Source of the DNA: Platanthera guangdongensis | Taxonomy: Eukaryota; Streptophyta; Magnoliopsida; Asparagales; Orchidaceae | Reading direction: 5' to 3' | Length of the DNA: 64,000 nucleotides | Assembly: GCA_039583875.1 (NCBI GenBank) | Contig: CM077162.1 | Coordinates: 166,427,220-166,491,219 of the forward strand | Shown: positions 52,405 through 61,512 of the stretch, piece by piece | Numbering within the stretch: the stretch's first letter is position 1 | Layout: each line of letters starts with the position of its first letter | The notes under the pieces: model-generated | Told to the model about the DNA's origin: nothing | Database searches by the model: none | The model's input: only the letters and a program-made list of their open reading frames with translations | Made by a program: the position numbers and the translations under genes

Positions 52405-53106
52405 GAAAAAGAAATGGGCGGGAAAACATCCCATCGGCGGGAAATGTGCGGATAGCAAAAATGAGCCCTGACGCTTCAATTTTTGAGCCCGCCACTAGTT
52501 CCATCCTACTCGCCGCAGCCCTACGAAAACTATGCGGCAACGGGGAAGGGGCGGACGAGCCACGTTGACTCGCGTCCGCCCAAGTGGCGAGCGAGCCACG
52601 CTGGCTCGCGTCCGCCCAAGTGGCGAGCGAGCCATGTTTGTTCGCGTCCGCCCAAGTGGCGAGCGAGCCACGTGGACTCGCGTCCGCCCAAGTGGCGAGC
52701 AAACCACGTTGACTCGCGTCCGCCAGAGAGGCGAGCAAGCCAAGTCGGCTCGCGCCCGCCTAAGGAGGGGGTAGGCAAGCAAGGGCAGCTCGCCCGCATC
52801 CACCTAAGAAAAGCTAAGCAGTGACATACTACAAATAAAGAATTAATATACAAACACAGTCCCGTGACCGGGCGAGCATTCTCAAATAATTACAAAAGCA
52901 AGATGAATAAAAGTTCATAGTTATATCGCGCAAGCTGATCCAGAGACAAGTGCGACCTAGGCCTGCAGGCCGACAGCGAGGAAGGGGTGGGTGGATCAAT
53001 ATTGAATCCACTTCCACCTACCCCGCCCTCGCACCCCGAAACGGGGCGGTAGGCGAGGGCAGTAATACTCGCGAACCGCCAGCAGTTCCCGCTGGGCCAG
53101 GTCAAC
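52405..53106. other. Intergenic stretch between the antisense genes
   Basis: At 52555-52790 the plus strand carries about six copies of a 39-40 bp unit containing CGTCCGCCCAAGTGGCGAGC, similar to the GCGAGC-rich repeats in the J LTRs. The rest includes the 3' flank of antisense gene 2. Arg-rich frames here are composition artefacts. Confidence 0.6.
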
Positions 53107-53423
53107 CTATTCCGTGGCGTGCCTGAGTCGCTCGTCTGCTCGCGTGATGTGTATGCCCGGTGAAGTCGTCCCGTCGCCGTCATCTGGGTGCCTCACGCCC
53201 TCCAAGACCACGAGGCGCTCCTCGGCCTCCGCCTTGTCTTCATCCACCCTGTTGCAAATCTCTCGCAACATCAGAGATTGCTTCTGGAACAACCGGGTCA
53301 CCCGCCTCTTCATTTCCTCAGTATCCTGAGGGTCGCCCAGGTATTCAGAGATACGGTCTGGGGAAGGAGAAGGCGAGTACCCCTCGCTGATGTCAACATC
53401 GGATGACGAGATGACATTGAAAC

Positions 53424-53486
53424 CTGTAGAAACAAAGGTCAGAAAAAAGCAGACGGACAGTCACAAGCAAGCGAACACAAACTCAC
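53424..53486 (-). other. Intron 3 of antisense gene 2
   Basis: 63 bp, from GTGAGTTTG to TTTGTTTCTACAG on the minus strand, with a strong pyrimidine tract before the AG. Confidence 0.7.
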
Positions 53487-53633
53487 CCGGGGTCGGCACG
53501 TCCCCCGCGCTGGTTTGCGGGCGGGAAGTACCTTGCTGGCCCTGGAAGAGCTCGCCTTCAAGCGCCGCAAAGTATTTTCCTAGCCCGGGGCTAGTTGGCA
53601 ACTGAGGAACCTGCGGGGGCAGGTCGGCAGCCC

Positions 53634-53706
53634 CTCGGATAGAAGCAACAACAAGTGATTTGGTAAGAAGCGAACAAACAAGAAAGCGGGAAAAGAGTCG
53701 ACTCAC
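53634..53706 (-). other. Intron 2 of antisense gene 2
   Basis: 73 bp, from GTGAGTCGAC to TTGCTTCTATCCGAG on the minus strand, T-rich. The join keeps an open frame on both sides. Confidence 0.7.
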
Positions 53707-53840
53707 CAGTAGTCGCTAGAGGAGCGGTCAGGCCTGCGGGAAGGGCATGTCCCGTAGCCGAGGGGCTGGCGACTCGCTCAGACACGCGGGGAAGAGTGCC
53801 TCGGCTCCATTCCCCCGCCTCCGTCCTCGCGAGGCGCCTC

Positions 53841-53899
53841 CTGCTAAGGAGGAGAAATCAAAATCGGAATGACATTGATCAGGCAATCGACCCGCGTAC
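53841..53899 (-). other. Intron 1 of antisense gene 2
   Basis: 59 bp, from GTACGCGGG to CTCCTCCTTAGCAG on the minus strand. The exon before it ends on a codon boundary. Confidence 0.6.
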
Positions 53900-54174
53900 C
53901 TCATGGATGGCCTCGACACTGACCACCAGACTAGACGCGGGGGCGCCATTCGGGGGAGACCGCCTGATCATCTTTGCCTTCTTCGACCTGAAGACGGGAC
54001 TGAGCGACCCTCGCGCCAGCCAGGGGGCGGCATCGATGTCCTGCGCCCGCGTACCCTCCCTCACGGACGCTAGGCGAGCTCGCATCTCTTCTGATATGGG
54101 CATCGCTCAGCTACAATAGTTCGCAAGAAAAGAAAATCAGAAGGACGGGGGGTTTTCCCTTGAGCATGGTGGTG

Positions 54175-54182
54175 TATTTATA
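54175..54182 (-). promoter_or_regulatory. TATA box of antisense gene 2
   Basis: The minus strand reads GCTATAAATACACC, 72 bp before the ATG at 54103. A short upstream frame opens at ATG 54167-54165. Confidence 0.65.
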
Positions 54183-54274
54183 GCACGAAGGTGGGACCCA
54201 TCGAAAGATTCTCTCCAGCTCAACAAGAACTTACCGAATACATGAGGTTGGATGATTCTTTCCGAGCTTTGCAA

Positions 54275-54297
54275 AAGCTCAAAAAGAGCGGAGATTG
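54275..54297 (+). other. Probable polypurine tract of J
   Basis: AAAAGCTCAAAAAGAGCGGAGATTG leads into the 3' LTR. The purine run AAAAAGAGCGGAGA is interrupted by one C. Confidence 0.6.
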
Positions 54298-55150
54298 TGT
54301 ACAACCCAGTGTTCGCCGAGTGGGTCCAACAAGGCAAAATAGGGGCCCTCAATGCAAGCCTGCCCACATCCGCCGGGCAGGCGAGCGAGCCAGGACAGCC
54401 GTCCCGCATCCACCAGATGGGCGAGCGAGCCAGTATAGCCAACCCGCATCAGTTCAATGTGCGTGCGAGCCCAAGGGGCAGCCGCCCCCTCCGCCACGCA
54501 GGCGGGCGGACCACGCGAGCCGGCTCGCCAACCCGCGTTCGCCTAAGTGGCCGCCAGGACAGGACCGCCGGCCCGCCTCCGTGTAAGGGGCAGGCGAGCC
54601 GCAGGAGCCAGGCTCGCGCTCGCCTAAAGAGAGGCGTGCTGCGAGAGCTGGGCCGCGTCCGCCCAGTTGAGTGGCGAGTTGATCCCAATTTTCCCCTATG
54701 AGTGGGGTGCAGATATCACGTGGTTAATATAATTTGTTCTACCAAATGTGATTATGTCTGCATTTAGTTCCTCAGAACAACGGAGTTTCACTGTTAGCAG
54801 ACCACCTTTTGGCTGCATATAACCGTTCAGAACAGCGGAGTTGAGCTATTTGCAGGCCCGACTTGGAAATCTATAAATAGACCCACGGGGGTGCCTCAGA
54901 AGGCAAACTTTCCAGTTTTCTAATTCCCAGATCTTCTTACGTTTTCTGAGGTGCCCTTAGCTCAGCACAGGCTAAGGAGGGGAAGCGCTCTAAGATCTTC
55001 CGGGTGTGTGATGGGACCTCCGTGCTGGAGTCTTTGTTCAGTTTTGAGTTCTGAGTCTTTAGTTAGTCAAGCTTGCTAAGAGAAGTAAGTGTGCAGTTGC
55101 CCCTTCCCCATGGGTTCGAACTTCACAGAAGCCGGTTCCCGGTTTCAACA
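54298..55150 (+). repeat. 3' LTR of J
   Basis: An 853-bp partner of 42545-43390, starting TGTACAACC and ending GGTTTCAACA before GTTTC. TATA box CTATAAATAGACCC near 54871. The two LTRs differ by scattered substitutions and small gaps. Confidence 0.93.
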
Positions 55151-55155
55151 GTTTC

Positions 55156-55740
55156 CTTTGCCAACAAGAAATGTCTGGTCCTCTCCTTCGAAGTAGGAGA
55201 GAAGGTCTTCATCAAACTCCACCCCTACCGTCAGCTTTCGGTAGCCCGATAGCCGTGCCCAAAATTAGCCCCCTGTTTGTTCGGGCCGTTCGAGGTGCTT
55301 GCACGCATCGGGGCGGTCGTGTGCCGCCTTCGCCTCCCAAGCAAAAGCCGCATCCACTCGGTCTTCCATGTCTCGCAGCTACGACGCGTGGTAGACGAGC
55401 ACGCCACCACGGATCAGCTCCCCGCTGATCTCGACCTTACCGGAAAGGCGCCCTACTACCCCGCCCCAATCCTCGATCGCCGATGCTGCATTCCGGGGGA
55501 CCATACATCAAAGAAAGTTCTTGTGGCTTGGACCGGTCGTCCCGACTCAGACGCGACGTGACTTCCCAGGGATGATTTCTGCCTCCAGTTTCCCCACTAC
55601 TGCCTTGAGGATAAGACATTTTTTCCAGACGACGACATTGTTACGGAACTACACGACGACGAGCCACCATGTCAAGTCTACACGCATTAGGCGCGTATAT
55701 CGCAGCGACCCATCGAGGCCGCGGAGGATATTTAATATTA
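55156..55740 (+). pseudogene. Element I: integrase C-terminus and chromodomain-like tail
   Basis: Continues the relic of 41376-42539 across J, in line with the duplicated GTTTC: FEVGEKVFIKLHPYRQLS, FGPFEVLARIGAVVCRLRLP, IHSVFHVSQLRRVVDEHA and KKVLVAWTGRPDSDAT. The last is the LVxW...DATW core of a chromodomain-like tail. Frame changes occur near 55250 and 55560. Confidence 0.85.
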
Positions 55741-56559
55741 AATATGTTGCTATGTTTGTTTGTTGCGTTTTTAGTATTTCCTATTTTCAGTATTTCTTTT
55801 TGTATTCGCTACTCGTCACTATAAGAGGGCATGCAGACCTTGTATTTCTTTATTTTAGATGAATGAATGTTTTTCCCTCTTCTCCACTTTAATTCTAACT
55901 CTCCCCCTCTCTTCCTTTCTCTCTCGTCTCCCTCTTTTTCGTTCACCTTCTCCTAGCCGACTGTATGCCTCCGCTCCGGGTTCGTACCAGAATGAGTCTA
56001 TTTTGGCATAGGTTACAGAACATAATGGCGGAATCAGTTAAATTTTTAAATATAAATAAAGAGAAGATATCAGAATAATGATTCAACAAGCAATTGTTTA
56101 GTTGTCAAGCTAAGAGTTGATTCCTTAATACTAAAGGTGTAAATGCGGGTCCTCTAGTATCCATAATGGTAGAAATCCCAAAGAACCACTCAAAATATCT
56201 AATCCACCTATTATAGTCTAGTACATAAGGTCCTTGTTAGAATGTTAGGAAAAATTAATTCATTTGATGGTTTTCTTACTCTATTTAACCATGGAAGTCT
56301 CCTAAGTTTCTACGGTGAATGTAAAAAAATTTAAATATTAATATGTATGCAAGCAAGTAGTCATGCACAAGGTCTACCCACCACCTGCCATCCCTGTGAA
56401 GCTTTTTTTCTTGTCAAATACAAAACTTGTTAGCAATGGACGCTTGAAGGGCACGAGTGTGAGCCTCACTTAAAAAAAGAAAACACAAATTAACCCTCAC
56501 TTAAATTAGTAGATGTAATAAAGATGGGTAAAATCAAAAAAATGAACGTTTCACCAAAA
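55741..56559. other. AT-rich flank, possible decayed LTR of I
   Basis: After the end of I the sequence becomes T-rich, with ACTATAAGAGGGCATGC near 55819, a pattern compatible with an LTR promoter, and a pyrimidine-rich tract at 55870-55950. No borders could be set. The rest up to 56559 shows nothing recognisable. Confidence 0.35.
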
Positions 56560-57229
56560 TAGTATTTTTTCCTTATTATATAAAAGATATATATCTGTAT
56601 TTTGAGAAAGATAAATATTTTATGTCTACAAGAGACTAGATGGGTGAGTGAGAAAACTAAATTTTTAGATAATTCAGATTTTAAATTATGGTACATAGAA
56701 AAATAAAATAAAACAAACAGTAGAGTAAGTATTATTGTGGGTACTAATTGGAGAGATGTTGTTGGGGTAAGTAGAAAAATGATAGAATCTTAGCTCTTAA
56801 ATTAATCATAGAAAATGAACTATTAATGTTATCAGTGCTTATGCGCCACAAGTAGAATTAAGTAAAGCTATTAAAGTGCAATTTTGAAAAAAACCTAGAT
56901 GATTTTGTAAGAGAAAACCCACAAATAGAGAAGATTTTTATAGGATGAGACATAAATGGACATATAGGGAAGACAAATGTAGATTATGCAATCATTCATG
57001 AAGAATTTGAATATGCAGAAAAAAATGAATAACGAATAATTTTACACTTTGCCGTTGCACATGAGCTAATTCTGACAAATGCAGTTTTCATAAAGAGGGA
57101 ATAATATTTAATTACGTTTAAATGCAGACCCAATAAATCACAAATTGATTATTTTATCACTCGCAAAATAAATAAAATTATTTGTAAGCATTGCAAAATC
57201 ATACCAGGGGAAAGTTTGATAACACAACA
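56560..57229 (+). pseudogene. Element K: RTE-like LINE, endonuclease part
   Basis: Text resembling the apurinic endonuclease of plant RTE LINEs appears through stops and frame changes: KINILCLQETRWVSEKTKFL, FKLWYIEK, ENPQIEKIFIG*DINGHIG (active-site DxNxH), ILTNAVFIKREEYLITFKCR and KIIPGESLITQHK. The element is interrupted at 57229 by copia L (target TAAGT) and resumes at 61513. The 5' limit is uncertain. Confidence 0.8.
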
Positions 57230-57234
57230 TAAGT

Positions 57235-57349
57235 TGTTAGACTACATTTATGTTATGTTAAATGTCCTCTCTTTTTCCCTTGTATTTCCTCTATATATAG
57301 AGGCTCCTATGTGTAAATGATTATTATTCGGTGGTTTACATTCTCAACA
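57235..57349 (+). repeat. 5' LTR of L
   Basis: Starts TGTTAGACTAC and ends TTCTCAACA; TATA box in the palindromic CTCTATATATAGAG. Identical to 61393-61507. Confidence 0.96.
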
Positions 57350-57361
57350 TGGTATCAGAGC
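57350..57361 (+). other. Primer binding site of L
   Basis: TGGTATCAGAGC directly follows the LTR, a perfect initiator Met tRNA complement. Confidence 0.95.
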
Positions 57362-57713
57362 CAGTCGTAAACCGCTAACCCTAATCTCCTCGTCTCCGAC
57401 TTCGCAGCCCGCCGCGTCTCCGACTTCGCAACCCGCCGCATCTCCGCCTTCGCAGCCCCGCGTCCTGTCCTCGCAGCCTGCCGCGCGCCGCACGCCCCTC
57501 GCCACTCGCTCTCGCCCGCCGCGTCTCCGACTTCGTAGCCCGCAGTCGGGCGTTTCTTCCGCCTCTTCCGCCGCTTTCTCCCGTTCCCTCTGGCGCCGAC
57601 TTCCTATGCAGTGACTGTTTCTGCTCCTTCCGGCGCCATCCTTTCTTCGTGATGCTTCTCTATGGGTGAATTTTTTCTTCTCCTCTAACTTTCATCTCTT
57701 GATGCCCTAATTC
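57362..57713 (+). other. Leader of L
   Basis: GC-rich, C-skewed leader with repeated CCGCGTCTCCGACTTCGCAG-type units, non-coding. Confidence 0.7.
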
Positions 57714-58610
57714 TTGGGGTGTCTTCCTCTCCGGATTTCTCTTCCGGCTTTCCCTCTCTTGCGGGATTTGTATTCCTGCGCGATGGGTTCTAGTGGCGCG
57801 GCTTCTCCGGCTTGTCCGGCTTCTCTGGCTTCTCCGGCTTCTCCATCTCTTTCTACCGAAGTAACTCCGGCTCCTGGTTCCGGTGGCCCCCCTCCGTCGG
57901 TTTTTTTCCGTGGAACCACCGACCCCAGGGGAGGTGCTCCACCTCGTGGAGGTCGTGGTTCTGGACGCTTCTCAGGTCGCCATGCTGCTCTGCCCCGTGC
58001 GGCCCATTTTACTGATGCTACTCCAGATGTCTCCCCTGGCTCCTTTGGTGCTGATGCTTCTGCCCCTCCTGGTGTTTTTACTACGGATGAAATGTTGGCC
58101 CTTCGACGCATGATGCAGGGAATGCCTACTGAGCCGTCTTCCTCAGCCTCGTCCTCCTACGCTCACACGGGACTGCCAGGTGCCCACTCTGCTATTTCTC
58201 CGTCTTCCACTCAGTGGGTCATTGACTCTGGGGCCACAGATCATATGACCAGGTCCTCCACAGGTTTTGTTTCCTATACTCCTCTTTCTGGGCGTGATAA
58301 GGTGAGCATTGCCGATGGTTCCCTTGCCTCTATTGCTGGCAAGGGTACCATCCCCGGCTCATCGCTCACTTTGTCTTCTGTTCTTCATGTTCCCACCTTT
58401 ACTCGTAATCTCCTTTCCATTAGTCATTTAACTAACTCCATGCATTGCTCTGTGACATTCCTTCCCTCTTCTTGTGTTTTTCAGGACCTGACGACGGGGA
58501 AGGTGATTGGCTCTGGTAGCATGGTGGATGGACTCTACGTACTTGACTCTGACACTGTTCCTCCTACCACGGCACTTCAGTCCAGCACTACTCATCCTTT
58601 GTACTCCTGA
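57714..58610 (+). pseudogene. L: residual Gag tail and protease
   Basis: The frame gives 298 residues; the first credible start is ATG 57783 (MGSSGAASPA). Residues up to about 120 are Gly/Pro/Ser/Arg-rich with RGGRGSGRFSGRH, like the end of a copia Gag. No UBN2 core or CCHC knuckle is present. The protease follows: WVIDSGATDHMTRSSTG, then ADGSLASIAGKGT and LHVPTFTRNLLSISHLT. It stops at TGA 58608-58610, where a Trp is expected, just before the HCRL pre-integrase block. Confidence 0.88.
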
Positions 58611-58871
58611 CATTGTCGCCTATGACACCCCTCTATCTCTGTTATGAAGTTGTTATTTCCTGCTTTGTCTACTGGTGTTTTTGATACTTTTGTGTGTGAT
58701 GTCTGTAGTCTAAACAAACATCATCGTACTTCATTTACGAATGTTTCGTTGCCTAGTTATATCCCTTTTGCTGTTATTCATACTGATACCTGGGGCCCAT
58801 GTCGTGTTCCCTCTATTTCTGGTTGCGAGTGATTTGTCACTTTTATTGATTGTTTCTCCCGTACTACATGG
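58611..58871 (+). pseudogene. L: pre-integrase and first integrase part
   Basis: In the same frame as the protease after two TGA codons (58608-58610 and 58623-58625) come CDVCSLNKHHRTSFTNVSLP and VIHTDTWGPCRVPSISGCE (first catalytic Asp), then a further TGA at 58830-58832 in place of the conserved Trp, and FVTFIDCFSRTTWLYL, which joins the next frame. Confidence 0.85.
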
Positions 58872-61091
58872 TTGTATTTGATACATCATAAGTGTGATGT
58901 CTTCTCTGTTTTTCGCCGTTTTCATTACATGGTCTCCACTCAATTTCAGTCCAAAATTAAAATCCTTCGCAGTGATAATGGCCGCGAATACATGGATTCG
59001 CAGTTTGAGACCTATCTTGCCGATAACGGCATCCTCCACCAGACTACATGTGCCTATTCCCCCGCACAAAATGGTGTTGCTGAGCGGAAAAATCGTCACC
59101 TTCTGGAGGTTGCTCGCTGTCTCTTGTCCACCATGCATCTCCCAAAATTCTATTGGGGAGATGTTGTTCTCACTGCTGCGTACCTCATCAATCGCATGCC
59201 CACGTGTGTCCTTGGGAAGTCTAACCCCCTTGATACCCTCCGGGTGCCCTCTACTCGGCTTCCTCCTAAGGTATTTGGCTGTGTTTGCTTTGTTCACATA
59301 CACCAACCGCGCCCCTCCAAATTGGACCCTCGCGCTCTCAAGTGTGTCTTTATTGGTTACTCTCCTACGCATAAAGGGTACAAATGTTTTCACCCACCTA
59401 CCCGAAAAGTTTTTGTCAGTATGGACGTCACATTCCGTGAATCTGAGTCCTACTACCCTCTCTCTGATTCCACCTCCTCAGATGTTACCTCCGTCTCCCT
59501 TCCCGTACCTCCTCCGTATCCCTCACTTCAGGGGGAGACTCTACTAGTGGAAGTGAGTCCTTCTATCCCAGTGGTGGCGAGCTCCTCTCCTATATCTCCA
59601 CCTTCATCCATACCTTCACCCCCGCCATTGCAGGTATATACTCGGCGCATCACGAGACCAGACACACAAGTTCCTGCCATGCTACCAGAACAGTCAGTGA
59701 ATCTTGACTCAGGGCCTTCCGATCTCCCGATTGCCCTTCGGAAAGGTATCCGGTCTTGTACTCGACATCCTCTATCAAATTATGTTTCTTATGCTTCTCT
59801 TTCTACCTCCTACAAGTCTTTTGTCTCTTCTCTTTCTACTGCCTCTATACCTGTATCATGGCAACAGTATCTAGCAATCCCTATGTGGCGTGAGGCGATG
59901 GTTGAGGAAATGCAGGCTCTGGAGAAGAACCATACATGGGATTTAGTTCCTCTTCCCTACGGCAAGAAACTCGTTGGGTGCAAATTGGTGTTCTCGGTGA
60001 AACAGAACCCACAAGGAATTGTTGAAAGGTGTAAGGCAAGGTTGGTTGCAAGGGGTTCCACTCAAACCCATGGCATCGACTATCAGGAGACGTTTGCCCC
60101 AGTGACAAAAATGAATACAATCTGGGTCTTACTTTCTGTTGCTGCTTGTAAACATTGGGACCTATTACAGCTGGATGTGAAGAATGTCTTCCTCCACGGT
60201 GACTTGGAGGAAGAGGTTTATATGTCTACCCCTCCGAGTCTTACTCTGATTGGTGCTGTCGGGAAAGTATGTAAAGTGTTAAAGGCTCTATATGGGTTAA
60301 AGAAGTCCCCAAGAGCTTGGTTTGGCCGGTTTCACAAGGCTATGGTGTCATTTGGATACTATCAGAGCAATGCTGACCACACTCTGTTCATCAAAAGGAG
60401 ACTTGGAAAAATTACTGTTCTCATTGTGTATGTTGATGATATTGTCATAACAGGTGATGATGTTGAAGAAATTCAAAATCTGAAACAGAAGCTAGCTGGA
60501 GAGTTTGAGGTCAAGGACCTGGGAAAACTCAGGTATTTCTTGGGAATAGAGGTTGCCAGATCCAAGCAGGGGATCTTCATTTCTCAACAAAAGTACACTT
60601 TAGATCTCCTTGAAAAAATGGGGGTGAGCGGATGCAGACCGGCTGACACTCTGATTGAAGCAAATCACCGATTGGGGCGTGACGATGGTGAGGACATTGA
60701 AGATATCCCTGGGTTCCAAAGATTAGTGGGAAGATTGATATACTTGTCCCATACTCGCCCAAATATCTCCTATGCCGTGAGTGTTGTGAGCCAGTACATG
60801 CATGCTCCTAAGACCCGACACATGGATGATGCACACAAAATTCTATGGTATCTCAAGTCTTCACCAGGAAGGGGTATCCTGTTTACCCCAAACACCGATC
60901 TGAAGGTTGAAGTCTACACTGATGCTGATTGGGCAGGGTCTGTGGACGATAGGCGGTCAACATCCGAATATTGTTCTCTCATTGGAGGTAACCTTGTTAC
61001 TTGGAGGAGCAAGAAACAACAAGTTGTGGCACGCTCCAGTGCTGAGGCCGAGTTCAGAGCCATGGCTCAGGGTGTTTGCGAAGGCTTATGA
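58872..61091 (+). pseudogene. L: integrase, reverse transcriptase, RNase H
   Basis: A 739-codon open frame. Integrase: KILRSDNGREYMDSQFETYL and PAQNGVAERKNRHLLEVARC. A Pro/Ser-rich linker follows, then RT with QLDVKNVFLHGDLEEEVYM and IVYVDDIVITGDDV (YVDD at residues 520-523), and RNase H from VYTDADWAGSVDDRRST (about residue 681) through VARSSAEAEFRAM. It stops at TGA 61089-61091, again where Trp is expected. The long undamaged RT fits a recent insertion. Confidence 0.94.
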
Positions 61092-61392
61092 CTTCGGGCC
61101 TTGATGTGTGATCTTGGTCTTGCGGAGGATGGACCCATCATGCTGTATTGTGACAACAAGTCTGCCATCAGTATCGCACACAATCCCGTTCAACATGACC
61201 GGACGAAACATATCGAGGTGGATCGACACTTTATCAAGGAGAACATTGAGAAAGGGATTGTGTGTACTCCCTTTGTGCCCTCCAACAGGCAGCTAGCAGA
61301 CATCCTCACCAAAGGATTAAGTGGGAACTTATTTGGCACGATTGTGGGCAAGTTGGGTATGATCAACATCACTCGCCCAACTTGAGGGGGTG
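61092..61392 (+). pseudogene. L: RNase H C-terminus and polypurine tract
   Basis: In phase after the TGA: MLYCDNKSAISIAHNPVQHD, HIEVDRHFIKENIEKGIVCT and RQLADILTKGLSGN, ending NITRPT*. The tract TTGAGGGGGTG then leads into the LTR. Confidence 0.92.
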
Positions 61393-61507
61393 TGTTAGAC
61401 TACATTTATGTTATGTTAAATGTCCTCTCTTTTTCCCTTGTATTTCCTCTATATATAGAGGCTCCTATGTGTAAATGATTATTATTCGGTGGTTTACATT
61501 CTCAACA
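61393..61507 (+). repeat. 3' LTR of L
   Basis: Identical to the 5' LTR over all 115 bp, followed by TAAGT. Confidence 0.96.
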
Positions 61508-61512
61508 TAAGT

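Larger units (their letters stand above)
53107..54103 (-). pseudogene. Antisense gene 2 of J: four exons, unknown coiled-coil protein
   Basis: Exons read leftward: 54103-53900 (68 codons, phase 0), 53840-53707, 53633-53487 and 53423-53107. The introns are 59, 73 and 63 bp with GT...AG ends. Exons 2-4 join in phase (phase 1); exon 2 has a net one-base frame change. Text includes MPISEEMRARLASVREGTRA, LGKYFAALEGELFQGQQGTS, FNVISSSDVDISEGYSPSPS and EMKRRVTRLFQKQSLMLREI, so a disordered middle and a charged coiled-coil end. It stops at TAG (53109-53107); the frame then stays open to about 52998. The family is not recognised. Confidence 0.65.
42545..55150 (+). mobile_element. Element J: Tat-lineage Ty3/gypsy with antisense genes, 12,606 bp
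   Basis: LTRs of 846 bp (42545-43390) and 853 bp (54298-55150) are flanked by an exact duplication GTTTC (42540-42544 and 55151-55155). The internal order is gag, protease, RT, RNase H, a second RNase H (aRH), integrase, tandem arrays, then two genes on the opposite strand. The dual RNase H and the large 3' region identify the Tat lineage (Retand/Ogre relatives). All coding parts carry nonsense changes. It split chromovirus I between two halves of the integrase. Confidence 0.94.
57235..61507 (+). mobile_element. Element L: young Ty1/copia with identical 115-bp LTRs, no gag core
   Basis: The 115-bp LTRs (57235-57349 and 61393-61507) are identical base for base, and the target duplication TAAGT is exact (57230-57234 and 61508-61512). 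The element reads protease, integrase, RT, RNase H but lacks the Gag core and zinc knuckle. Four nonsense codons lie in pol. Identical LTRs with a damaged pol suggest it moved recently using proteins from another copy. Confidence 0.95.

Noticed and set aside
52400..52853. Arg/Ala-rich frames with repeated PLGRTR or HVDSRPPKWRA text
   Set aside because: They read the 39-40 bp GCGAGC repeats upstream of antisense gene 1; both strands show repeats and no domain is seen.
58731..59393. 220-codon minus-strand frame at 58.7-59.4 kb
   Set aside because: It is antisense to the well-supported integrase of copia L and has no motif of its own.
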